DNA from: Clonostachys chloroleuca
Lineage: Eukaryota; Ascomycota; Sordariomycetes; Hypocreales; Bionectriaceae
Length of the DNA: 64,000 bases
NCBI GenBank assembly: GCA_037952775.1
Contig: JBANAY010000004.1
Coordinates: 1,922,001 to 1,986,000, forward strand
Reading direction: 5' to 3'
The stretch's first letter is position 1. Each line of letters starts with the position of its first letter. Positions 22,946-32,765 of the stretch are shown here, piece after piece. Below the pieces are notes generated by a model. That model was not told the origin of the DNA. It worked only from the letters and a program-made list of their open reading frames with translations, and ran no database searches. The position numbers and the translations under genes were made by a program.

Positions 22946-22961
22946 CTTCGTTCCTCAAGGC
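22946..22961 (-). repeat. Right terminal inverted motif of the large element (its 5' side)
   Basis: CTTCGTTCCTCAAGGC, the exact reverse complement of 12783-12798, about 490 bp beyond the companion gene's reading frame. Confidence 0.65.
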
Positions 22962-23367
22962 TCCTTTGCGCAAACCGCGACCGGTTTGCCTCTCTTGTAT
23001 CTGAACTTAAGAGTTCGCCAAATGGAGACAATATGAACACTCTATTGGCTGCAGGCAATACACGCAATACGATTGGCTGGGAATTTCCGCTTACATAGTC
23101 ATGTCCTATCACTAAGTCAGCTGAAACGCTGCCTGAACATACAAGAGACAAGTACCAATATCACCTTAACAACAGCGAGAACCAACTTAACAATTTGAAC
23201 AACTCAAAAATCCGAAAAATATTCCCTGCCACTGTCTTGCTTGTTCGCGTGAAACAGCTCGTGGTTTGCCCCTTCCCCAATTAGGAGAAACTGTGCATCG
23301 ATGTAATCAAGATGCGCTGGCCGGGAAGGGATCCAGCGCAAGGATCGGAAATCCTTCAATATTCTAT

Positions 23368-24095
23368 TCAGTTAGCATCAGTGACCTTTATAATAAGCGA
23401 TTCGATTTCTTTGTACTCATTGGGAAAATGGGGTTCCGAACGGAGCTGGAGCTGGAGCTGAGAGCGACCCTGACACATCGGACTTTTGGTGGCTAGAATG
23501 AACGTCCCATGGTCCTGAAGGCCTATGGCTCGCTGAGCATGTCCCCTTTCGTGTGGCGGGGTCATCGTATAAGTTAATGTGACTTGTTCCCTGTCGAAAC
23601 AATGGTATAAATACCATTACCTACTTGTCCGGCTGCTGGGACATGGTGGATGCCTGCGTTTTTGGTCTCGTAATCGGGGGAAGGCGAAAGATCCTTTTTG
23701 ATCTGATCCTCTGATGCATTTGCCTTGAATACAAACGTTATGAATCGTTCCCCTTTTGCGGGAAGTCTCTTTTTTGGCAATACAAGCAGCCTGGATACAT
23801 TATCGCTGGCGATCAAACCTTTAAGCGATTGACCAACTTGCACGCTGGGACGAAGAACCAAATATGCCCGAGCTACATCCTCTGCTTCAATGGGTTTATC
23901 AATTCCCAAACGGCCACGTGAGAAAAAGGAAATCTCCCCAGCCTCTAAAATATTTGTCACAGAGTTTCTCTCATTGTCCGAGTGAGTCTTTGTATGAGAT
24001 ATTTGGCTGTCAGAGTCGAGGGATTGCTCGTCCGCTTCCTGGAAATCTATGCTGCACATCAGATCCTCATATTCCTTCTTAACTTCGGAAGCCAT
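23368..24095 (-). pseudogene. Conserved hypothetical protein family, frameshifted copy
   Basis: ATG at 24095 (MASEVKKEYEDLMCSIDF) leads into GEISFFSRGRLGIDKP, VARAYLVLRP, RLLVLPKKRLP, ERFITFVFKAN and GIHHVPAAGQVGNGIY, a layout seen in unannotated fungal and bacterial proteins. The frame stops at 23574 after STGNKSH. One base added at CATTAACT would continue it as SHLTYTMTPPHERGHAQRA and GLQDHGTFILATKSP, which is the next conserved part, open to 23368. So a single-base deletion has split the gene, and the last section may also be incomplete. The function is unknown. A 45-codon frame lies just upstream on the same strand (about 24280-24145). Confidence 0.6.
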
Positions 24096-25314
24096 TTTGA
24101 TTTGCAGGTTTGGTTGGCTCAACGGAGTTCATTCCACGCTTTTTATTCAAAGTTGCTGATGGGGAGTTCATCCAATTCAAATGATTGTGTCTGGGTATTT
24201 TCAGGCACGGTGTCGAGCTGCTTTAAGATATGCTCCTTGGGTGACGAGATTCCCTCAACGCATTGGCATTCCGTCACCATGATTTACTCATTCTCATCGC
24301 TGATATGGTGAATACGGGTAGACACGGGACAAATAGAGTTACTCATCTACAATTTAGGATTTCGAGGGAAGAGAGGAGATAATTACGATCATTTCTTGGC
24401 GCCACCGCCACTCTAGTCCCTGTTGGCAATTCGGAACTAAGCTGTTTGGGGGGCTCGATCAAAATGAGACACTGAAAGTGACATTTAAAGCAGGAGGTTT
24501 CTTAGTTCCAGCCAATTTCCAAATGTATTAAAATCAGTATGACAGACTAAGTTCAAAACCTTGTATCAAACCTGGACTCACTTCTCGATGGTGGCTTACA
24601 ATCCATGGCCTCGTGAGGTGAATTTTGGATTCGGATGTTTTCGTAGGTGCCATTGTTGCAATATTGATGACCTTATATTAAATTCGCTGGCCCTTCTCTC
24701 ATTTACTAACTATATATGTTTTCCTTTCTTCTCGATTCTCAATATGGTACATATGTTACCCTCCTCTATCGATGGATGATGAACTGATGGGACATACGAC
24801 TTTGAGTTTGGTGTGTGGCTGATACATGAAAGGATATTTGAGTGGGCGTCCTGACACTAAGTTTACCTGGTATCGGTATGACGTATATATACTCTCACTA
24901 CCCTCCCTCTCGATGGGACATTTTGCGACGGGCGAGCTTTTTGAAATCTCACCACCATCCAACTCCCGCAACTCACGCAGCTGACACACGTGGCCTAGAT
25001 ATAGACTGCCACACAAACAAACTTGTATCGTTGTCGAAGAGAAAATGTATTGCCGGGGGGGGGGGGGTGAACCTAAAATTCTACGGCTGATTGCAGACTT
25101 GACAAAGGTCTTTTGATCAAGGGAAATTGGATGCTGTATGCTAAGCACTGGATCCGCCCGAGAAAGTACTTTTTTCTGGTTTTTTTTTCTGCTGCTACTC
25201 TACGCCATCGTCCCATCTACAATTCTGGTCGCGGGGCCAGACCCTTTCCTCTCTCTGTATAGGGTTAACTTGGCGTTTGCAATGGGAGGGCCAAGAATAT
25301 AGTGTCTGTCATAT
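24096..25314. other. AT-rich intergenic region
   Basis: No supported gene. Contains a run of 13 G (25055-25067). Confidence 0.5.
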
Positions 25315-25930
25315 CTATTCGTCCTCCGGTATGTACTCATGCAAACAAAGCGGACAAGAATAATGGCGTCTTAGATACCACGGAATGATGCACTGTGAGT
25401 GGAAGATATGTCCACAAGGCAGGCGTCGGACGGTTTGACCAGCTTTCATGCAGTCTAAACATACGATGCTGTACTTGTGAAACGACAAGGCTTAGCAAAG
25501 AGTCAAAGCCTCTCCAGGTTTCTGGAAAGGTACGCACCACTCGTAGAATGAGTCAGGCCAAGCCAGATGGTCCCCTTCTTGGCAGTGTTCTACCTCGTCC
25601 CTCAGTTTCTCGTAGCTCTCCTCCGGTGCCACTGCGTCAAGTTGATCGAGATCCTCGTTACTGTGGTCTACGTTGCTCCACGATATCCCGGTCTCCGGGT
25701 CTATCTCGAAAGAGCCAGGCATCTGCCATCTATCACCTGCGCTGTGTTCAATCAGCGTTTGTCAGCTTCTTGCATTTGATTTATGCACAAAGCAGCACGT
25801 ACATGGCAGAAAGTAAAAGGAGAATGATAATCATCACCACGAGCGCCCAGGCTGCAGCGAAAACCCACTGAGGGGGAGGCGTATTTGGTGGCTCATCCTG
25901 GCCTTTATCTGGAATAGTCTGTGGCGGCAT
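25315..25930 (-). CDS. Membrane-anchored RING-H2 finger protein (putative E3 ubiquitin ligase)
   Basis: Three exons on the minus strand: 25930-25803, 25741-25538 and 25468-25315, giving 161 residues. Introns have GTACGT/ACACAG and GTGCGT/TACAG borders, and all phases agree. The N-terminus (MPPQTIPDKGQDEPPNTPPP) is followed by one hydrophobic segment, WVFAAAWALVVMIIILLLLS (about residues 23-42). An acidic linker comes next. The C-terminal RING-H2 runs CIVC, then LPCGHIFHSQC, then CPLC, with all eight zinc ligands in C3H2C3 order. Such small TM-RING proteins act in ER, Golgi or vacuolar quality control. The substrate is unknown. The joins were chosen because they place the first Cys pair at the usual distance. 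Confidence 0.75.
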
Positions 25931-26523
25931 TTCTGTCTATTTCGCAGCCCATCAACAGGATTGTGCGTAATTGAATCGTGAACGAGCGATTTAGAAATAG
26001 CAAAGGATTAACAGTAGGGTGAAGAATAACAATGGAAGTGTGCGCTGCCGGAAATGAGAGTCTTGATCAGTATAGGACACACCTCAAATAACGGGGAGTA
26101 GGCTCTGAGGGGGTGGTTACACGTAATTGTTGAGTGATTCCGGTCTGGGCGGAAAGCCGGACAGGTTCGCCACCAACCCAATGGGATGAGGTCAAAGCTG
26201 GGGGAAAGCGGGGTTACCAAAGATCATGGCGGACTAGTCTGTATTCGATACTGGGCGGTTTAGCATCCGACGGTAATCTCACAAATCGCAAAGGGAGTTC
26301 ATCATCATTTCCGAGCGATGGCGTGATACAACTAGATCATATCGTCCGTTTGAAAGTGTAAACATGCTAAAGAGCCAGCTGGGGTAACTTGATCAATTGG
26401 CGAGCTACAAATATCCCCTTGGTTTCGCATCTCGAGGGATATGGAGAAGCATATGCTACAAACACACTGGTCGAGACGGCACACAGCTTTGAAGAACCAG
26501 ACCTTGAAGATCAAACATTCAAA
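25931..26523. other. Intergenic region
   Basis: No supported gene; 5' region of the RING gene on its left. Confidence 0.5.
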
Positions 26524-27053
26524 ATGTCTCTCTTTCCTCGTTATCTCCATCTCACAGACCCTAGGTATGGACGCTTTTTTCGATGAGTTAGCCCACTACG
26601 GTCGAGAACATAGCAGCAACAAAGAAAAGCCCCATACCCCATTCTAGCCGACATTCGACATCACTGAGGCTGATGACGTCTATGAGCTGCATGGTGAACT
26701 ACCCGGTCTTGATAGGGACAATATCAGCATTAATTTTGTTGAGCCCCAGACACTCGTCATTCATGGCCATTTGAGAGTTGCTACGATATCCGTATCCCGT
26801 CCGAGGATACCCGGCAGAAGCCAGCAGCAAGACTGAGACGGCCGATCCGCTTCACAAGTCGACCAGAAAAGTTCCAAAGCAGAGCCAAGATTTTGGGCTG
26901 CTGAACGAAATTTTGGTGAATTTTCTCGCACTTTTACTTTCCCTCGCCCAGTCCGACAGAATGAAGTATATGCCAAGCTTGACAAAGGTATTCTTTATGT
27001 GAAGGTACCTAAGTCTGATGGGCCTGGATCCAGATCGAATGATGGGCAATACT
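26524..27053 (+). pseudogene. Small heat-shock protein (Hsp20/Hsp30 family), broken
   Basis: Starts MSLFPRYLH, the usual opening of fungal Hsp30 proteins. The alpha-crystallin core survives in pieces: PTFDITEADDVYELHGELPG and ISINFVEPQTLVIHG, then in another frame FGEFSRTFTFPRPVRQNEVY and AKLDKGILYVKVPK. A stop precedes PTFDITE, and at least one frame change separates the two halves of the crystallin domain. It cannot make a full chaperone. It sits directly upstream of the intact alcohol dehydrogenase. Confidence 0.75.
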
Positions 27054-27133
27054 AGAACACCCGGCCCTCCCCCTCAATAAACAACAGGAAGAAAATTTTT
27101 TTTTCTTTTGGCTACTTCATTCAACCTCTCAAC

Positions 27134-28257
27134 ATGGCTGCTGTGGATATTCCAGCAAAGCAGTGGGCTCAAGTCATCAATCATCCAGGAGCACGTCTGT
27201 TCTACCCCAATTCGCTGCCACTATCCCCATAGCAGATCAAGGCTAACAGCGAGCAGCCATAGATTTTCGGGAGATCTCTGTGCCTCAACCAGAAGTCGAC
27301 GAGGTTCTCGTCAACGTCAAGTTCTCCGGTGTCTGTCACACTGATCTTCACGCCCTGCTGGGTGACTGGCCACTTCAAAGAAAAATGCCACTCGTTGGCG
27401 GCCATGAAGGGACCGGAATTGTGGTTGCAAAGGGTCAGCAGGTCAAGGACACTGAGATCGGTGATCATGTTGGCATCAAGTGGCTAAACGGCACATGTCA
27501 GAGCTGTGTCTTCTGCTATCAGGGGGCCGAGCAGCTCTGTGCCCGCGCGCTTCTCTCTGGGTATACTGTCCATGGCACATTCCAGCAATATGCAGTCGCA
27601 AAAGCTGCCTATGTGACAAAGATCCCCACAGAATGCAGTTTAGAAGATGCTGCGCCTATCATGTGCGCTGGGCTGACCGTGTACAAGGGGCTCAAGGAGT
27701 CTGGTGCTCGCCCGGGACAGTATGTTGTCATTGTCGGTGCGGGCGGAGGCCTGGGGTCCTATGCACTTCAGTACGGCACAGCTATGGGAATAAATTGCAT
27801 TGGTGTAGATACCGGAGAAGACAAGGCCCAACTCTGCAAAGAATTGGGCGCTGTGGCCTTTATCGACTACAAAAAGTCGTCAGATATCGCCGCAGATCTT
27901 CGTGCCACCATCCCAGACGGGCTTGAGGCCCATGCTGTCCTGCTTCTTGCGACCCATGAGGAGCCGTTCCGCCAGGCATATAAGTATGTTCGACCGTATG
28001 GCATCGTTGTGTGCGTTGGCATGCCAGGTCAGGCCCTCCTACAGGCGCCCGTATTCGACACTGTTGTTCGCATGATCAGTATCAAGGGCAGCTACGTCGG
28101 GAACCGCCTCGACATAGCAGAGGCCATGGAATTCTTCAGATTAGGCAAAATTAAGACGCCTCACAAAACACTGGGCCTTAGCCAGCTGCAGGAGGTGTAT
28201 GACAAGATGAGAATGGACACCATCACCGGTCGATACATGGTAGATACCAGCAAGTGA
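27134..28257 (+). CDS. Zinc-dependent alcohol dehydrogenase (ADH1 type)
   Basis: NAD-dependent oxidation of primary alcohols or reduction of acetaldehyde, cytosolic. Exons 27134-27194 and 27263-28257 give 351 residues, the size of yeast/Aspergillus ADH. The 68-nt intron has a weak GTCTGT donor, a GCTAAC branch and a CATAG acceptor; splicing joins INHPGA to HFREISVPQPEVDEVL in the family frame. Catalytic-zinc ligands lie in GVCHTDLH and GGHEGTG. The structural-zinc cysteines are in TCQSCVFCYQGAEQLC. The Rossmann loop is GAGGGLG. The C-terminus ITGRYMVDTSK is complete. No lesion is seen. Confidence 0.93.
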
Positions 28258-29511
28258 ATGACTGTAAGATGGCGGCATGCTCTATCCATTTCTTTACTTA
28301 TTGTATTGTATCAACCGTTTGAATCAATTAATAACTGCAAACCCTATATGTATTTAGCTTATTCCTGTATTCTTATATTTACAACCCTTAGTTTTCGAAT
28401 AGGCAAATGCAGAGAATATAATGATGTGCGACCAATGATAAATAAAGCTACTTATCGTGACAATATCTTTTCTCCTGTTGGAAGCGCCATCACAGTCCGG
28501 GTGGCGTATGTGATTCTGACTGATTTAGCGAGTTGTTCTACCATTGGCGGAAGCAAATTGCCAAGAATAACGTAGTAATGGCATCTCGCTGAGTCCGTGT
28601 CCCCATTGTACAACTTCAGATGTCTCGAGGAGTTCATGTCCATACCATGAGCGAGGGCCAATCTTGAAAACTGGAGGGCGCAATGAAATGTACACTATGT
28701 TCCAGAGCGTTCCCGGGGGTGGGTTCAGTAGCTACGTAGATACAGCGATGGGATTCTTGAGAATTGATTTTCACGCAATTGGACGCGGATGGAAATTCGA
28801 TATAGCAAACTCCAGATCTCACACCATTGTAAACTCTGTAACCTCGTCCGAGCTGTGTGCTGCCATCAGCTGCTGGCTCCAGACCAATGTGGTTAACCGC
28901 GCTAGTGGGCGAGCCTAAATCTATGGATGGTGTTAAATTATACTGATACTGACTGGGACGGGGTCGGTTCTCGACCCCAGCGATGCTCTCGGACGGGGCC
29001 AGCCAAAGGAGAACGTGAAGGGGTGATGCAAGCTCATCATCAGAGGCGTCGGCCTAGAATTGTCCTCGATCACACTGATTCCGGACAACTTTTGACTTAC
29101 TTTTAGAGGATGACGCGTCGCCACTGGTGCCCTCCCGCATCACTGGTCTTCCCCCTTTGCAGGAAGATGTTATTATATCATCCAAACGATCACACCCGAA
29201 GCCAGGGTGGGTCGGGATCGGCTGTACTCGCCTTTCACTAGCCCCGGATTATCTGTTCATCACAATCGTCTCATGACCCACCGCCGTTAGTGCTGATCAT
29301 GCTCAGGTTAGTGAAAAATCTCCTTCATCGTGGGAACGTGAAAATGGGTGATGTGTATTGTGTCTGGCACCACGCCTATTCACGTGTAGAAAAGAGGGTT
29401 CAAAGGCCATAAGAAGAGGTCCTCCAGGCTGCTAATTAACTTGTCAATGCTAACAATCGAAATCATTTGTCACCGATACGTTATTTTAATCCGACAGCCA
29501 ATTGCGATACA
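28258..29511. other. Intergenic region
   Basis: Open frames at 28258-28575, 28452-28661 (-) and 28664-28918 show nothing I recognise. It ends with the promoter of the gene at 29512. Confidence 0.4.
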
Positions 29512-30219
29512 ATGGCACCTGCTAACACTTTTGATGATACTTTCATCCCCGAGTTCCTCTACCACACTTGTTTGATTGTTGATGAGCATCATGTTCAAAC
29601 TCTGGAGGACATTCCTCGACTTTATGTCCTAGGCAGCCACGGCACACTGGAGGCTGCCAAGAAATGCGCCCTCAAAGCCCTCGCAACGCTCGGCTATGAG
29701 GAGGCAGACTTTGCTCTCTATCAGACACGACCACGCGGCGTTGAGGAGTGGGAGCACGGCGACGGAAACGTCGTCTATGCCAAGGCCCCAGCTGGTCAAG
29801 AGTTCTTTGTCGGAATTGACACAAAGTTGAACATCGAGGACCTGCCAGCATTACCAGACGGGTCGCTCCGTCTTCCCCGGGGTACCGATCACCTCCATTT
29901 CATCGTCCAGACTCAGATTAAGTACAGTGCCGGCCGTGCTATTTCCTCCGAAATCCAAGGGGCCTATCTCAAGAGAAACGACGCTCTCGAAGCTGCCAAG
30001 TGGTGCCTACTGGATGAATCTTCGGACCCCAAGGTCGACTATGCCCAGTTCGAGATCAACAATGACCTGGAACCCAAGGCGGATTGGCCGTTTGGCAAGG
30101 ATGTACTTATTCACGCTGTGACACACACGGGTGAAAATTACCTCATCTCTCTCGTAACCCCTCCGAGCTCCTATCAAAGGCTTGACAAACATCGAAAGAA
30201 GCGAGGCACCTCGACTTGA
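29512..30219 (+). CDS. Hypothetical fungal protein, 235 residues
   Basis: Intronless, ATG 29512. Starts MAPANTFDDTFIPEFLYHT and ends RLDKHRKKRGTST. The protein contains two similar segments: TLEAAKKCALKALATLGYEEADFALYQTR and, about 105 residues later, NDALEAAKWCLLDESSDPKVDYAQFEIN. Each joins an alanine-rich helix (EAAKxC) to a D(F/Y)AxxE/Y strand, suggesting an internal duplication. No signal peptide or membrane segment. Codon use and frame integrity look genic. No function can be assigned. Confidence 0.7.
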   Translation: MAPANTFDDTFIPEFLYHTCLIVDEHHVQTLEDIPRLYVLGSHGTLEAAKKCALKALATLGYEEADFALYQTRPRGVEEWEHGDGNVVYAKAPAGQEFFVGIDTKLNIEDLPALPDGSLRLPRGTDHLHFIVQTQIKYSAGRAISSEIQGAYLKRNDALEAAKWCLLDESSDPKVDYAQFEINNDLEPKADWPFGKDVLIHAVTHTGENYLISLVTPPSSYQRLDKHRKKRGTST

Positions 30220-30383
30220 ACCATCTAATGACTGGGCATCACGTGACTCTACAGGCACACGGCGCTCAATAGCTTCTCAGGGGTGGGTTTCGCTTACGCG
30301 TCCACCGGTATTGATGTAGTATGTAGTATCCAGAATGCATGTATTTTTCTCTGTTTGGAACCAATTATAATCGACCTAATATA

Positions 30384-30384
<1 letters not shown>

Positions 30385-30430
<46 letters not shown>
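30385..30430. repeat. 46-nt poly-A tract
   Basis: Uninterrupted A run about 165 bp after the stop at 30219. It could be a slippage tract or the tail of a retroposed sequence. Confidence 0.9.
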
Positions 30431-30432
<2 letters not shown>

Positions 30433-31070
30433 AAATGAGGTTTCCGCGCTTAGAGTCCACACGTGGTGCATGTTCTGATGTCCCCCATCACCCCCAGCAG
30501 ATACCATAGAGATAGTATATAATGTAAGATATTTGTAGACAATCCTTTTAGAAAGAAAATTTATACACATATATCTGTTATCCCAGTTTTCGCTCACCCT
30601 CCTCTAACAGATGCACACTCCAATAGATGACGGGCGGTTATTTTCCACATGAAATTTCCTTTGACACCGAGTAGATAAATTGGTTCTCCCGAAACCGGGG
30701 CCCAATTACAAGCCATATTTCTTTTCGACATCGGTAGCTGTTTTGCCCGGATTGGCTGCTTGAAGCTGATCAGATTTATGTGGCGTGGAAATGCCGATGG
30801 TATGACGGTGCTACCAATATACTTTAGGCTAAGAAAGTTTAAAGAGCCTAATTTTAACTAGTCCAAAGTCTAATACATCACGCGATTGGCTCCAGAGGTG
30901 TTGGCTCCGAAGGTGGCGCATCTTCGCTTTCGGATGCGAACATCCCATCGTTACCAACAGCGAGAACGAAATTTTTGAAAGGACAGCCTCTTGCAGCACA
31001 TCAAACCTGTCTCAAAGGGTCATTAGAGAAGCCCGGTGTCCACTGCATCGCCCAGTGCAGTCCCGACGCC

Positions 31071-32765
31071 ATGGCGACCTCGTGGCCCCAAGAGGCCGCG
31101 TGGCCAACCGATCTCCGCGAGCACGCCGCATACCTTAGCAAATACCTTCGAGACGCACTGCTCAGTATCGAACGCGAGAAAGACCGACCGGTACCGCCAG
31201 AACTGGCCAAAATCATGATCATGGGCTCGCTGTCCCTTTTAGTCAAGCTACAGAATATGCCCGATTTCAGAACTGTTCACGATGCGCTCAGCCTAGCTCG
31301 GACCGAAGCGACTGCGTCCGCAGCAAGCACAACCGAATCCCTCAATCGAATTGATGCTGGGTTAAAGCAGATTACAGGAGTCATTCAACAATCGATGCAA
31401 GATAATACCGATGCTGCTAGAGACGCAAAGATTGCCGCAAAGGAGGCCGCAGAGGCAAGCAGGACCGCGGTTGGCATGGTTCGAGAGCTGAGGAGCGCGG
31501 GGCAGAATGGGCAGGTAGCGATGCCGTCGACCTACGCTGCGATAGCGGCCAGGGGTGTACTGCCATCTAGCATATATAATACGCAAAGTCATAGAGCAAC
31601 GCCAGCTCAAGCCCTGCGCGAGATCATCGTGAACATCAGAAACCCCCTCACCGTAGCTAACATTAGAGCCATGAACCCTCGAAACCTCAAAGCTCACGTA
31701 GACCGGGCGATCGAACAAAGCGGCAACGAACACATAAAGCATATCAGGGTAGCCTCAACCAACCAGCTCAAGAGCGGTGATTTGAGCATCAAGACAGCCA
31801 CCATCGAGGACATGGAAGCATTAAGACAGTTTGCTGAAGACTGGGAACACCGGCTTGGCACCAACGCCGCGGTCAGAATTCCAACTTACGGTATACTCGC
31901 ACATGGGATCCGGACCAGTTCCATCAACATGAATGACTTTGAACATAACAGAGATGAAATATTGCAGGACAACAAGCCCTTTATCCCAAATGCAAGCATC
32001 AAATATATTGGCTGGCTCACTCGGACATCGCCAACCAAGTCAGCATCATCAGTAATTATCGAGTTTACCAGGCCAGAGGATGCCAACAAGATCATCGATG
32101 AAGGACTCATCTGGCAAGGAGAAGTCTTCCAATGCGAGCGATACGACAGACAGTGCCGTCTGAAGCAATGCTATCAATGTCACAAATACGGCCACATAGG
32201 AACCCAGTGCAAGGCAACAATCAAATGCGGCTACTGCGCCCAGGACCATGCGACTCGAGAATGCCCAAACAAGGCCAACAAGAACATGCGGAAATGCGCC
32301 ACATGTCATGGAGACCATGAAGCCTGGAGCAACCACTGCCCGGACCGGAAGGAAGAGATGAATAGAATTAAAGCGGTATATCTCACAAGACCAAGGCTTC
32401 ACCCGGAGCCAACAGGTACAGCCACTCGACGGCCACCCCAACCACAGGTCGAGAGAATCAACATTGCCACCGCAAATCGACCGACTTTGGACCCACCACG
32501 ACAATCAAGGGCTGGACGGAGCAAGTCGCCGGCCAAGAGAGCCCAGAAGAGAGTCAACTTTGGGGACGAGTCGCCAACGAGGGGAAACGAGGAAAACTCA
32601 ATCGCAATCAACACAGTGAGTCAACGACCCCAGAGGACAGCCGTCCCGAGCAGAAAGGCGCTGGAAGCACTCGATGCCAACGTACGACGGATACACACCA
32701 ACCAGCTAGCACGAAGTATGCACAGCACTCAGCAGATGGATATTGACCCCAACGCCAATGAATGA
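31071..32765 (+). CDS. LINE ORF1, nucleic-acid-binding gag-like protein
   Basis: ATG 31071 (MATSWPQEAAWPTDLREH); 564 residues. The N-terminal half is helical and coiled-coil-like (AKIAAKEAAEASRTA). The C-terminal half has three CCHC-type zinc knuckles: CYQCHKYGHIGTQC, CGYCAQDHATREC and CATCHGDHEAWSNHC. A basic low-complexity tail follows. It should coat the element RNA as a ribonucleoprotein. The stop TGA (32763-32765) overlaps the ORF2 ATG (32762-32764). Confidence 0.9.
   Translation: MATSWPQEAAWPTDLREHAAYLSKYLRDALLSIEREKDRPVPPELAKIMIMGSLSLLVKLQNMPDFRTVHDALSLARTEATASAASTTESLNRIDAGLKQITGVIQQSMQDNTDAARDAKIAAKEAAEASRTAVGMVRELRSAGQNGQVAMPSTYAAIAARGVLPSSIYNTQSHRATPAQALREIIVNIRNPLTVANIRAMNPRNLKAHVDRAIEQSGNEHIKHIRVASTNQLKSGDLSIKTATIEDMEALRQFAEDWEHRLGTNAAVRIPTYGILAHGIRTSSINMNDFEHNRDEILQDNKPFIPNASIKYIGWLTRTSPTKSASSVIIEFTRPEDANKIIDEGLIWQGEVFQCERYDRQCRLKQCYQCHKYGHIGTQCKATIKCGYCAQDHATRECPNKANKNMRKCATCHGDHEAWSNHCPDRKEEMNRIKAVYLTRPRLHPEPTGTATRRPPQPQVERINIATANRPTLDPPRQSRAGRSKSPAKRAQKRVNFGDESPTRGNEENSIAINTVSQRPQRTAVPSRKALEALDANVRRIHTNQLARSMHSTQQMDIDPNANE

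Larger units (their letters stand above)
12783..22961 (-). mobile_element. Helitron-like (Helentron-type?) rolling-circle element, about 10.2 kb
   Basis: Bounded by the inverted 16-bp motif GCCTTGAGGAACGAAG at 12783-12798 and its exact complement at 22946-22961. Inside are a Rep/PIF1-helicase gene (minus, 18947-13195), a 5' region with conserved frames (19092-21106) and a divergent companion gene (plus, from 21152). Short inverted ends plus a subterminal hairpin fit the Helentron/Helitron2 style rather than classical TC...CTRR Helitrons; this is inference from structure. The helicase has one frameshift, so the copy is probably non-functional although the companion gene's conserved part is intact. 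Exact outermost bases and target dinucleotide were not determined. Confidence 0.7.

Noticed and set aside
30385..30430. Poly-A as the 5' neighbour or tail of the LINE
   Set aside because: The LINE ends in (AATC)n at 36866 and its start is over 400 bp away; no link seen.
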